Assembly: GCF_030068445.1 (NCBI RefSeq)
Contig: NZ_JAQPOK010000087.1
Coordinates: forward strand, 1 to 49,262
DNA: 49,262 bases
Direction: 5' to 3'
Source: Roseofilum halophilum BLCC-M91
GTDB taxonomy: Bacteria > Cyanobacteriota > Cyanobacteriia > Cyanobacteriales > Desertifilaceae
The stretch's first letter is position 1. Each line of letters starts with the position of its first letter. The translations under genes and the position numbers were made by a program. The notes beneath the pieces were generated by a model. It saw only the letters and a program-made list of their open reading frames with translations. It was not told the origin of the DNA and made no database searches. Below are positions 32,135 through 41,268 of this stretch, piece after piece.

Positions 32135-34414
32135 ATGTTCCGATACCCATCCTTTCCTATCCTGGTCATCGCCCCCTTATTGGTCTCAAGTGCGATCGGT
32201 ATCGCCCTGACAGCATGGGTATATTCCAGTCAATCCCTCCCGATCCCCCCAGGCATCTGGTTCGCCTGGACAATCTTACTGCTCACAACCAGTTTCGGCC
32301 TTAAACAAGCCCATACCCTCCACCGTAAACTACGCCAACACTCTCAAAATGAACCCACTCCAAGCGAATCCCCTGCAAGTGAACCCCTAGAGCCTCAGCA
32401 CCCAGCAGATACCTCCCCCAACCTCTTACTAGCCCTAGAACAAACCTTAAACACCACCCCTGACTTCCCCAGTGCCCTGCACCTGATCCTAGAACAAATT
32501 TGTCAACTCACCGGTTGGAGTTACGCCGAAGCCTGGATTCCCACGGCTGACAAAAGCGCCCTCCAATGTAGCCCAATATGGCATCAAAATATCCAAACCC
32601 TCTCCCCAGACCACCGCATTGCCCTACAAGACTTCCGCCACTACACCGAAGGTCTGATTCTCCTCCCCGACGAAGACATTCCCGGACAAGTTTGGTATAG
32701 CAACAAACCCCAATGGTTTGGTAACCTCGCCCAAGATAATGATATTTTTTCCAGGGGAACCCTAGCCCAAAAAGTCGGTCTAGGGGCTGCCTTTGGCCTA
32801 CCGATCCCCATTCCTGCCCAAGAAACCCTCACCCCTAACCTGATACCGAGACGCTCGGCAACTTTGGGGATTTTAGTGTTCTTTACCCATTATTCGTCCT
32901 TCCAAGATTCATACTGGGTTAAACAACTCTCCGATCGCGCCCTTGACTTTGGCAGAATTCTGCATCAAAAACAAGTCACCACCGAATTCAAAACCCTATT
33001 CAGTGCCATCACGGATGTTATTCTAGTCTTTGATGACCAAGGATATATTGTTAATATTGCTCCCACCACCCCCAAACCTCTTTATCAGATGCCAGCTCAC
33101 TTGATCGGTAAAAGCGTACAAGATATCTTTGAACCCAATCAATCCGCGACCTTTATCAATTTGATCTGGCAAAGCCTCAATACTCAAACCACCCTACAAA
33201 CCGAATATCAACTTACTATCGAAGATCAAATTCTCTGGTTTTCTGCCACCATTGCCCCCATTACTGATGTGTCGGGCATGGGGGATTCGGTGATTTGGAT
33301 CGCCCGTGATATTACGGAGCGCAAACAAGTGATGGAAGCCCTCTCTGACGCTAAGGAAGCAGCAGAAAAAGCCAATCAGGCCAAAAGTCATTTTCTGGCG
33401 AAAATGAGCCATGAACTGCGAACTCCCCTGAATGCAATTCTCGGTTTTACCCAAGTGATGATCCGCCATCTGAGCGCGAATCAGCGTTCCCTGACTGGAA
33501 CTCAAATTGAGGATCATTTTGGCTATCTGAAAGTGATTCATAACAGTGGAGAACATCTATTAGACCTGATTAACGATTTGTTGAACTGGTCAAAAATCGA
33601 AGCTGGTAAAATGGAGTTGCATCAAAGTCGGTTTAATTTATATGACATGCTCAGTACCCTCTATCAAATGTTTAAGCTCAAGGCCGAGCATCAAGGGTTA
33701 AGGTTGTCCTTTGAAGTGGATACTCATGTGCCTCCCTTCATTGAAGGAGATTCAGGTAAAATCCGCCAAGTGTTGATTAATTTGTTGGGGAATGCTCTCA
33801 AGTTTACCCCTGAAGGTGGCATAAGAGTGGGAATCCATTGGCGCGAGGATCGGTCTCTAGAAGAGGCACTCTTAATCTGTGAAGTACAGGATACGGGGAT
33901 TGGCATTGCACCGAGTGAATTGACTCATCTGTTTGAACCCTTTGTACAAAGTTCGGGCGATCGCGGATTTCAAGAAGGTACGGGTTTAGGATTACCCATT
34001 AGTCAGCAAGTGGTGGAACTGATGGGAGGAAAACTGACCGTAGAATCTGAGGTGGGTAAAGGTAGTCGGTTTCAGTTTACGCTACCGATTAAGCGGGAAA
34101 CCCTGGGGACATCCTCAGACCCCATAGAGTATGAAGTTCCAGCCGCTCTGAGACCGAATACGACTCCCCTAGAAACTCCAAAAGAAAAGGTTGAAGAGGA
34201 AGACCTCAGCTATGTTCAAGCTTCAGATTGGGAAAAACTCCAACAGGCAACCTTAGCCGCCGATGAGGAACTACTACTGAATTTGATTGAAACTATTTTT
34301 ACTCCCAATTCCCAGATGCGAGAGTGCTTAACTGAATGGGTGTATGATTTTCAATTCGATCGCGTGGATCGGTTGATTCGCGAGCAACTTTCTCAAAAGG
34401 CTAACGGATTATGA
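32135..34414 (+). CDS. Membrane sensor histidine kinase: GAF, PAS, HisKA, HATPase
   Basis: The 759-residue product has two N-terminal membrane helices (about 7-30 and 38-58), a GAF domain (about 95-280, LILEQICQLTGWSYAEAWI), a PAS domain (about 285-400, ending RDITERKQ), HisKA with SHELRTPLNAILGF (His426) and HATPase_c (about 530-650, INLLGNALKF, GTGLGLPIS). There is no REC domain. An acidic linker leads straight to a tail (about 697-755, DWEKLQQATLAADEELLLNL) that is also found at the end of the two hybrid kinases beside it. Its PAS resembles the second PAS of the first kinase. The stop overlaps the start of the next gene (ATGA at 34411), implying translational coupling. Confidence 0.92.
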   Translation: MFRYPSFPILVIAPLLVSSAIGIALTAWVYSSQSLPIPPGIWFAWTILLLTTSFGLKQAHTLHRKLRQHSQNEPTPSESPASEPLEPQHPADTSPNLLLALEQTLNTTPDFPSALHLILEQICQLTGWSYAEAWIPTADKSALQCSPIWHQNIQTLSPDHRIALQDFRHYTEGLILLPDEDIPGQVWYSNKPQWFGNLAQDNDIFSRGTLAQKVGLGAAFGLPIPIPAQETLTPNLIPRRSATLGILVFFTHYSSFQDSYWVKQLSDRALDFGRILHQKQVTTEFKTLFSAITDVILVFDDQGYIVNIAPTTPKPLYQMPAHLIGKSVQDIFEPNQSATFINLIWQSLNTQTTLQTEYQLTIEDQILWFSATIAPITDVSGMGDSVIWIARDITERKQVMEALSDAKEAAEKANQAKSHFLAKMSHELRTPLNAILGFTQVMIRHLSANQRSLTGTQIEDHFGYLKVIHNSGEHLLDLINDLLNWSKIEAGKMELHQSRFNLYDMLSTLYQMFKLKAEHQGLRLSFEVDTHVPPFIEGDSGKIRQVLINLLGNALKFTPEGGIRVGIHWREDRSLEEALLICEVQDTGIGIAPSELTHLFEPFVQSSGDRGFQEGTGLGLPISQQVVELMGGKLTVESEVGKGSRFQFTLPIKRETLGTSSDPIEYEVPAALRPNTTPLETPKEKVEEEDLSYVQASDWEKLQQATLAADEELLLNLIETIFTPNSQMRECLTEWVYDFQFDRVDRLIREQLSQKANGL

Positions 34415-36762
34415 CCCTCGATCGCATCACCGGCAAGATTAAACAGGGATGGAAACACATCCGATCGGGACGTATCCGACACAAAATTGGATCGGGTTAT
34501 GCCTTAGCCATCGGTACGGGGTTAGCCGGTTCCTTGATTGGTATGGTGGTGGCCGATTATTATCAAGGACAGGGAATGATGCAATTGGCTGATGCCAATA
34601 TTCAAGCCCAATTGTTGGCTCATTTTCAGGTAGAAATCGAGAGAGCCGAACGATTAGCGGTTTTGCTGGGCACAGTCGCAGGCGATCGCCAAGCCTCACA
34701 ACTCTATCAACAGCAGCTCAATGATAACCTCATAGAAATTCAGGAGACCGAAGAAGAGCTACAAACCTTTATCACCGGAAATCCTGCCTGGTTAGTCACG
34801 CCTGTAGAGAGCTTCGAGCCATTTCTAGACCAGTATACTCAAGCCTTAGTTGAGTACAGCGATCGCATCCAAGACATTGTTAATCAACCCAATACTCCCT
34901 TACAAGAGCGCAAAACTCAACTGCGCTCCCTGATTCTCTCCGAGCAACAGCAAGAATTAGACCAACTGGCAACAACCCTCGATGGACTCCTCGCCATGGC
35001 TCAACAGCAAGCTAGACAAGCAGAAGTCGAACTCGAAAATGCCCAAGGTCTGGAAAAAAGTATTATTATCATCAGTAGCCTCTTAGCCGTGGCGATCGCC
35101 GGTTGGATTGCCCTTCGTACCACCGAAGACATCCTCAGCCCCCTCGAACAACTCACCGACTTAGCCAGCACCGTCACCCAACAAGAAAACTGGCAACTGC
35201 GAATGCCCATTAACACCCAAGACGAAATCGCCTCCTTGGGGAAAACCCTCAACGCCCTCATGGAACGAGTCCAACACCGTACCGAGCAACTCCTCGAAGC
35301 CAAAGAATCCGCAGAACGAGCCAATCAAGCCAAAAGCACCTTCCTCGCCAAAATGAGCCATGAACTGCGTACCCCCCTCCATGCCATTCTCGGATTCACG
35401 CAAATCATGGTCAAAGACCAACATTTACTCGACCAACATCAAGAACAACTCCAAACCATCTACAGCAGCAGCCAACATCTGCTCGGCCTAATTAATGACA
35501 TCTTAGATTTATCCAAAATCGAAGCCGGAAAATTAGAGCTTTTACCCCACCACTTTAATTTACCCACATTTATTCATCACTTAGAAAGCATGTTGGAGTT
35601 CAAAGCCAAAAAAAAAGGCCTCCATCTGAACATCGACATCCAAACCCATGTCCCCCAATCCCTCTACACCGATGAACAGAAACTGCGCCAAATCTTACTC
35701 AACTTACTCAGTAATGCAATTAAATTTACCGACAAAGGCAGCGTTTCTCTCACCCTCACCCTTGGCGATCGACCCGACACTCTACAATTTACCGTCTCCG
35801 ATACCGGTATGGGGATAGCCCCCGAAGAATTAGACCAACTCTTTCAGCCCTTTGAACAAACCCAAAGTGGCAAACAATCCCAGGAAGGAACCGGACTCGG
35901 ATTAACCATTAGCCGCCAATTGGTTAACCTCCTGGGAGGAAACCTGAGTGTATCGAGTGAAGTTAACCAAGGCAGTGTGTTTCGCTTTGACCTCCCCCTA
36001 ATCTCTAACCCAGTGGCAGCAGAATCCATAGCCGGGCTTGAGCGCAGAATCATAGGAATTGCCTCCACAGACCAAACCTATCGTATTTTAGTCGTTGATG
36101 ATAAATGGGAAAACCGGGAAATCCTTCGCGCTTTACTCACCCCTTTAGGGTTTGAAGTGCTACAAGCCACCCAAGGAGAAGAAGCCCTAACGCTCTGGGA
36201 ACAAGAAGCGATCGATCTGATCCTAACCGATATTCAGATGCCCCTCCTCGATGGTTATGGGCTAACCGCCAGCATCCGTCAACGAGAACAACAACGCGCT
36301 CTCCCTCCCGTTCCCATCATTGTCACCACAGCCAGTACCTTTGAAGAAGAGCGCCAACAGATGTTGAACATAGGATGCAATGATTTAGTCCATAAACCCT
36401 TTCCTGAAGCCCTGATTTTAGAAAAACTTGCCCAGTATTTAGGACTCGAATATACTTATGAATCAGAACCCCAAAGCGGCGATCGCCACGAACCCTCCCC
36501 TCCCCTTACCTCTGAGAACCCCGACTCCTCTCTGTCAGCAGCCATGGCTCAACAACCGATAGAATGGATTGCTGCCTTACAGAAAGCCGCCACTGAAGCC
36601 GATACCGATTTAATTTTGCCCTTAATCAACCAATTGCCCACCTCCCAATTAGAATTGAGACAGCACTTAGTCAATTGGGTGAATAATTTCCAGTTTGAAG
36701 CAATTTGTGAGATAACAGAAGAGTGCATTCTCCAAGAAAGTAACCAGTTTATTGCTCGCTAA
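34411..36762 (+). CDS. Membrane hybrid histidine kinase: HAMP, HisKA, HATPase, REC
   Basis: The 783-residue product has a membrane helix at about 25-47, an extracytoplasmic helical sensor (about 50-210), a second helix (about 213-235), HAMP (about 235-290), HisKA with SHELRTPLHAILGF (His317), HATPase_c (about 420-535, LNLLSNAIKF, GTGLGLTIS) and REC (about 555-685, VVDDKWEN, Asp607, Lys in LVHKPFP). The C-terminal tail (about 715-770, WIAALQKAATEADTDLILPL) is the third copy of the shared module. It overlaps the upstream kinase gene by four bases and precedes the REC-kinase gene by 51 bases. The unusual Asn in the GCNDLVHKPF segment replaces the common Asp but does not affect the phosphorylation site. 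Confidence 0.92.
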   Translation: MTLDRITGKIKQGWKHIRSGRIRHKIGSGYALAIGTGLAGSLIGMVVADYYQGQGMMQLADANIQAQLLAHFQVEIERAERLAVLLGTVAGDRQASQLYQQQLNDNLIEIQETEEELQTFITGNPAWLVTPVESFEPFLDQYTQALVEYSDRIQDIVNQPNTPLQERKTQLRSLILSEQQQELDQLATTLDGLLAMAQQQARQAEVELENAQGLEKSIIIISSLLAVAIAGWIALRTTEDILSPLEQLTDLASTVTQQENWQLRMPINTQDEIASLGKTLNALMERVQHRTEQLLEAKESAERANQAKSTFLAKMSHELRTPLHAILGFTQIMVKDQHLLDQHQEQLQTIYSSSQHLLGLINDILDLSKIEAGKLELLPHHFNLPTFIHHLESMLEFKAKKKGLHLNIDIQTHVPQSLYTDEQKLRQILLNLLSNAIKFTDKGSVSLTLTLGDRPDTLQFTVSDTGMGIAPEELDQLFQPFEQTQSGKQSQEGTGLGLTISRQLVNLLGGNLSVSSEVNQGSVFRFDLPLISNPVAAESIAGLERRIIGIASTDQTYRILVVDDKWENREILRALLTPLGFEVLQATQGEEALTLWEQEAIDLILTDIQMPLLDGYGLTASIRQREQQRALPPVPIIVTTASTFEEERQQMLNIGCNDLVHKPFPEALILEKLAQYLGLEYTYESEPQSGDRHEPSPPLTSENPDSSLSAAMAQQPIEWIAALQKAATEADTDLILPLINQLPTSQLELRQHLVNWVNNFQFEAICEITEECILQESNQFIAR

Positions 36763-36812
36763 GATCTCCAATCGTTCCATTCCATAGTGCCGCCTAGCTT
36801 GCTTGCGATCTA

Positions 36813-38198
36813 ATGAATCACTCCACCGATCCCCCAGAACCCGCTAATATTCTCCTGATTGATGATCTGCCCAACAATCTTCGCTTGTTGTCGAGTTTGT
36901 TAACCAAGCAAGGGTATAAAGTCAGAAGTGTGATTAATGGAGCCATGGGATTGAAAGCGGCTCGCGCAAAACCGCCGGATTTAATTTTGCTCGATATTAA
37001 TATGCCCGATCTCAATGGGTATCAAGTGTGCGAACAGTTAAAACAAACTGAAGTCACTCAAGACATCCCCGTAATTTTTTTGAGCGCCTTAGATGATGTC
37101 ATTGATAAAGTCAAAGCCTTCCGCGTCGGTGGCTCAGATTATATTACCAAACCCTTTCAAATTGAAGAAGTCATTGTGCGCGTGCAAAATCAGCTACAGC
37201 TTCGTCAAGCCCAAAAAATGCTGGCCGAGCAGAATATAATTTTAGAGCAAGAAATCTGCGATCGCACAAAAATTCAGGCTTCCCTAGAAGAGCGAGAAAT
37301 AGAACTCCAGCAGCAAACAGAACGCTTAGAAGCAGCTTTAACCAAAATACAGAACACTCAATTACAACTGGTTCAAAGTGAAAAAATGGCCAGCCTGGGA
37401 CAGCTTGTTGCTGGAATTGCTCATGAAATAAACAATCCGGTTAGTTTTATTTATGGCAATGTGCATTATGTCAATGATTATTTAGATAACTTGGTCGATA
37501 CCATCAAAATTTATCAGAAAAGTTATCCTGAACCGACAGAAGAGATTAAAGCATTTACGGAAGAAATTGATTTAGATTTTGTCATTGATGACCTCAAGAC
37601 CATGATCGGTTCGATGGAAAACGGTGTAGAAAGAATTCATGGTATAGTTTTAGGACTGCGGACGTTTTCTAGACTGGATGAAGCCGCGATTAAATCCGTC
37701 GATTTACATGAAGGAATTGAGAGTACCTTATTAATTGTACAACATCGATTGCAGGAAACTCGCGATCGACCCCCGATTCAAGTGGTGAAACACTATGGTG
37801 AGTTACCTAAAGTCACTTGCTATTCTGGGCAAATTCATCAAGTTTTTCTTCATTTGATTGAAAATGCTATTGATGCGATAGAAGATAAACCATTGGGTTA
37901 TTGGACTTCGGCGGATGCTATTCCCACCCTAGAGATTAGCACGAAACTTATGAATGACCATGAAGTGCAAATTTGTTTTAAGGATAACGGAGTGGGGATT
38001 GAGGATGATATTAAAACGCAAATTTTTAATCCATTTTTTACTACTAAATCTGTGGGTAAAGGCAGTGGATTAGGTCTTTCTATTTGTTATAAAATTATTG
38101 TGGAGGAACATCAGGGAGAACTAAGTTATTCCCGATTGCCTGATGGAGGAAGTCAATTTATGCTTCAAATTCCTGTTCATTGCAAAGAAACAATGTGA
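36813..38198 (+). CDS. Response regulator-histidine kinase (REC-HisKA-HATPase)
   Basis: The 461-residue soluble protein begins with a REC domain (about 10-125; LLIDDLPNN, Asp61, YITKPFQ) that is strikingly similar to the REC of the GGDEF-EAL protein, for example KVKAFRVGG and [13 protein letters not shown] in both. A coiled-coil linker (about 125-195) leads to a HisKA of the [15 protein letters not shown] type (His204) and HATPase_c (about 310-455, [24 protein letters not shown]). This architecture is common in cyanobacterial phosphorelays and lets a receiver control a second kinase. It is the last gene of the five-gene run. Confidence 0.92.
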   Translation: MNHSTDPPEPANILLIDDLPNNLRLLSSLLTKQGYKVRSVINGAMGLKAARAKPPDLILLDINMPDLNGYQVCEQLKQTEVTQDIPVIFLSALDDVIDKVKAFRVGGSDYITKPFQIEEVIVRVQNQLQLRQAQKMLAEQNIILEQEICDRTKIQASLEEREIELQQQTERLEAALTKIQNTQLQLVQSEKMASLGQLVAGIAHEINNPVSFIYGNVHYVNDYLDNLVDTIKIYQKSYPEPTEEIKAFTEEIDLDFVIDDLKTMIGSMENGVERIHGIVLGLRTFSRLDEAAIKSVDLHEGIESTLLIVQHRLQETRDRPPIQVVKHYGELPKVTCYSGQIHQVFLHLIENAIDAIEDKPLGYWTSADAIPTLEISTKLMNDHEVQICFKDNGVGIEDDIKTQIFNPFFTTKSVGKGSGLGLSICYKIIVEEHQGELSYSRLPDGGSQFMLQIPVHCKETM

Positions 38199-38239
38199 TA
38201 CAGCGCTTTGCATCCTCTGTGGGGGAATGAAGAGTAATG

Positions 38240-38320
38240 GCTAATTACCAATTACCAATTACCAATTACCCATTACCAATTACCCATTACCCATTACCAA
38301 TTACCAATTACCCATTACCC
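38240..38320. repeat. STRR-type heptamer array CCAATTA/CCCATTA
   Basis: About eleven tandem seven-base units, switching between CCAATTA and CCCATTA, fill the gap between two convergent genes. The array overlaps the TAA stop codon (38315-38317) of the minus-strand gene. This is the short tandemly repeated repetitive type known from cyanobacteria. It has no spacers, so it is not a CRISPR array. Confidence 0.88.
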
Positions 38321-38917
38321 AATGGGGCGAGTTCCCGGATAAACGGCATGAATGCATCGACTTCCAGAGTGGGGTAAACTGCGTTGATAGGAGGCTTCTG
38401 TGGGTTGTCCCCAACCGAGTTGCAGTAAGATTTCTAAGTAAGAAGAATTTTCCCATTTGTAAATCAGGGCCCATTGGGTGCGTTGGGAAATGGGTTCAAT
38501 TTCTTGATGGGTAATCTGTTGATATCGCCGACCATCAGCAATAAAGATATCCATAGCGACAGTCACTTGATGCCAAAAGTGGAGAATTTTAGATTTGGCT
38601 TGTTGCAGGATGTCTAAATCTTGGGGTAAGGCAATGAGTTGATCGTGAATGGCAGGATAGCGCAAGGTTTGTCCGCCAATGATAATGTCTTGCCAGATAA
38701 TTCCGGAAACTTGATATTCTCTCTGATAGCGGTGAATGGTGGATTTAAAGTCTTTGTAAGCGATAAAGTTTTGCACCCCTTCAACGGCTACAAATTGGTC
38801 GATAATTGGGTGACCAGAGAGCTGAATGTTGAGACTCAAACGCTCTCCTCTCATACAAGCTTGACGCTCTTGGGCCAATATGGCAATTAAATCTTCAGTG
38901 CTGTAGACCTGGGACAT
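38315..38917 (-). CDS. Conserved hypothetical protein downstream of hmpF
   Basis: The product is 200 residues from the ATG at 38917 (a TTG at 38977 would add 20 less convincing residues). It is soluble, with no signal peptide or membrane helix. It opens with VYSTEDLIAILAQERQACM and has a mixed alpha/beta pattern through LSLNIQLSGHPIIDQFVAVEGVQNFIAYKDF. I recognise the opening only as a general cyanobacterial conserved type and cannot give a function. It lies 96 bases after hmpF on the same strand and may be in its transcript, so a role in motility is a guess from context. Its stop codon lies within the heptamer repeat. Confidence 0.7.
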   Translation of the reverse strand: MSQVYSTEDLIAILAQERQACMRGERLSLNIQLSGHPIIDQFVAVEGVQNFIAYKDFKSTIHRYQREYQVSGIIWQDIIIGGQTLRYPAIHDQLIALPQDLDILQQAKSKILHFWHQVTVAMDIFIADGRRYQQITHQEIEPISQRTQWALIYKWENSSYLEILLQLGWGQPTEASYQRSLPHSGSRCIHAVYPGTRPIG

Positions 38918-39013
38918 AGCAAAGGAGTTTATTGGCCATTCGTTGAGGTGGTTGAGGTCGGGTGTTGAACTCTTCAAAGGAGTAGGAAAATAAGGCTAAG
39001 GGCAAACTTGGGC

Positions 39014-40735
39014 TTACTGAGTTAGCTCGGTGACCGTTTGCTGAAGTTGGGAAATCGCCTGTAATTGGCGATCGTTGGTGGATTGAATTCCAGTTATCCC
39101 CTCTTGCAGTTGCTCCACTTTTTCCCGATATTGGGCCAGTTGATCTTGCAGGGGTTGGAGCATTTGTTCATAAATCTCCACTTGACTTCTTGCTTGTGCC
39201 CATTGTTGCTCTTGTTGAGCTAAGGTTTCTTCCAATTGCTTAATTTCATTGCGCTTGGTTTCTTGATCGGCCATTTGGCTATTCACCAGTTCCTCTGCTT
39301 GCCCAATTGCCGATTGAATCTGACTTATTTCTGCTTCCATCCGTTGCATTTGTTCGCTTTGCTGTTCTCGTTGGCTTTCGGCCGCTTCCAAGGCTGGGCT
39401 AAAATCGAGCAGTGCTTCTCCTCCAGCTTCCACAGGATAACCTTGTCTGCGCCGGAGAATACTGACATGGGTCTTATAAACAAATTCTCTCTCGGCTAAA
39501 TTTCGCCGCGACCCCACTAAAGATTCATTCAGGAAATCATAGCTTTCTTGTTCGCTGGATAATTCGGTTTCTAAACTGAGGCGATCGTATTCACTGGCTT
39601 GTTCAATTTTCTGCTTAAGTTCATCAATGGCCTCCATCTGATACCCTAACTCTTCCTCCTGATCCTTAACAAACCCCGATGCCCGTTTCAGGTCTTGTTC
39701 CAAGTCCTCCACCCGTTTTTGTAGTTCATCAATGGGCATATTTTCCAGAGTCTGGCGATCGACGGTGACTGCGGGTTTCCCTGATGCTTCCGACAACTGC
39801 TGAAGCTGTTGACACAACTGTTCAGTCTGACTCAAGTGAGTTTGCATCGGTGAGAGTAACTCTTGCTTAATTTGGAGGATACTCTGCTGAGTTTTCAAAT
39901 CGACCTGTGCCTTTTCCAGAACCGTTTGCGCCTCGTTCCACTCCTGCCAACGGCCTTCAATCGTCTGCTTGAGTTGCTCTACTTCCCCTTGCTGTTGACT
40001 GGTTTGCCCTTTTGACTGCTCCAGTTGCTGCCAATGTTGGTCGAGAACCTGCTGCTGTTCTGAGACGGCCGTCGTCATCTGTCCCACTGCTTCTCGCAGG
40101 CTTTCCGTTGGCGAAACAGCCTCGGACAAAGACTGTAAAGACTGTCGAATTTGGTCTGCTTTCTCTTCATCAAGTATGGAAGCTGACGAGAGTTCGCCCT
40201 GTTGTTCTTCTAGTCGTTGTTGTTCGCCCCGCAAATGGGCCCAAGCGCCTTCCAACTCCTGACTTTTGCGCTCAAACTCCTCCCGTTGTCGCTCGGCCTC
40301 CTCCGATAAAGACTCAATTTCCTGTCGCTTCTCCTCTAGTTTCTCCGCTTCGTCCTCCAACTGAGCCAGCTCATCTTCTCGCGCTACCAGCTCCATTTCC
40401 CGACGATTTAGCTCCTGGGCTTGAAAGGTCAAGGACTGTTTCCACTGCTCAATTTCCTCCTCCTGGCCTTCAAATTTTCCTTGAAGGGTGGAAAACTTCT
40501 GTAAAATCCCAATTAAAGGACGCGCTGCATCTTGAGGGGGTCGTTGAATCTTTTTATTGGCCACCTCTACCAAAACCAGCGCTCCATCTTTTAAGGTTCC
40601 CGGTTCTGCCAATTCAATCAGTTCTTCAGAGACCGAACTCCAATTCTGTTCGCTGCGCTGACACGCCAGCAGTTTCACCATGGCTTTATTGCCCATGAAC
40701 CCCTTTTGGATTTGTACTTCCGCTAGATAAAGCAC
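39014..40735 (-). CDS. hmpF: Pilus motility/taxis coiled-coil protein HmpF
   Basis: The 573-residue product has a small N-terminal domain (about 1-90) with YLAEVQIQKGFMGNKAMVKLLACQRSEQNWS in part (LLACQRSEQNWS near 23-34) and GALVLVEVANKK. A very long Gln/Glu-rich coiled coil runs from about 95 to the end. This matches HmpF of Nostoc punctiforme, a polar, dynamically localised protein needed for type IV pilus activity and directional gliding. The start is GTG with GAGGA about nine bases upstream. It diverges from hmpA, the head of the hmp chemotaxis genes, which strongly supports the name. Confidence 0.9.
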   Translation of the reverse strand: MLYLAEVQIQKGFMGNKAMVKLLACQRSEQNWSSVSEELIELAEPGTLKDGALVLVEVANKKIQRPPQDAARPLIGILQKFSTLQGKFEGQEEEIEQWKQSLTFQAQELNRREMELVAREDELAQLEDEAEKLEEKRQEIESLSEEAERQREEFERKSQELEGAWAHLRGEQQRLEEQQGELSSASILDEEKADQIRQSLQSLSEAVSPTESLREAVGQMTTAVSEQQQVLDQHWQQLEQSKGQTSQQQGEVEQLKQTIEGRWQEWNEAQTVLEKAQVDLKTQQSILQIKQELLSPMQTHLSQTEQLCQQLQQLSEASGKPAVTVDRQTLENMPIDELQKRVEDLEQDLKRASGFVKDQEEELGYQMEAIDELKQKIEQASEYDRLSLETELSSEQESYDFLNESLVGSRRNLAEREFVYKTHVSILRRRQGYPVEAGGEALLDFSPALEAAESQREQQSEQMQRMEAEISQIQSAIGQAEELVNSQMADQETKRNEIKQLEETLAQQEQQWAQARSQVEIYEQMLQPLQDQLAQYREKVEQLQEGITGIQSTNDRQLQAISQLQQTVTELTQ

Positions 40736-41268
40736 GCTGATAGTCCTCGTTTATGCGTCCACCAATCAAATGATCCTGGGGTAAACTCTCCCTGATCTTT
40801 ACTTTATTTTGACTGCTCTAGCCAATTTAGGGAAACCCCTGCATTGGTTTCTTTTCCCCATCACACCTGAATCTAGGGTCAGGGTGAGGTTCTGAAGCCA
40901 TTGTATAGAGCCAAGAGAGGATGAGCTGCGATCGATTCATCCCTATGACGATCCTATCTCAAGTGAAGCCGCAACTAGCTTTACAAAATTTATTACTGTC
41001 TTAAACTAAGGCAATGACAAACTCGCCGTCAGGAATCCACTCGGATAAGTTCAGGGATGTTTCAAGATTTATTTCCCATTGCCATTAGTTTAGCTTAAAA
41101 GTTACCAACCGTTATCAACTGCGACCGTCTAATCTGACTTCAAGGGAATACCTGCCATCGTAAGGACTTACAATAGCTTTAGGGCAGCTTTAGGGCAATG
41201 GATTCCCCCAGAGAATTCAGCCTGGACTTTGAGCCGTAGCAGAACGTAACCAACGTAATGAACACCGA
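40736..41268. other. Divergent control region between hmpF and hmpA
   Basis: I see no credible gene in these 533 bases. They hold a J-box-like GGGAATACC (41144-41152), an 11-bp direct tandem repeat GCTTTAGGGCA (41176-41197), and the promoters for both divergent units. No heptamer array is present. Confidence 0.65.
41144..41152 (+). promoter_or_regulatory. J-box-like motif upstream of hmpA (possible SigJ promoter)
   Basis: GGGAATACC differs at one position from GGGAATACT, the J-box that I recall being reported near the start points of SigJ-dependent hormogonium and motility genes in Nostoc. It lies 117 bases upstream of the hmpA start codon in the correct orientation. Confidence 0.5.

Noticed and set aside
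38240-38320. CRISPR-like tandem array
   Set aside because: Units are seven bases with no spacers. This is an STRR-type repeat.
40012-40698. 228-codon plus-strand open frame opposite hmpF
   Set aside because: It is antisense to the Gln/Glu-rich coiled coil and has a Pro/Leu-biased composition typical of a shadow frame. hmpF is clearly the real gene.
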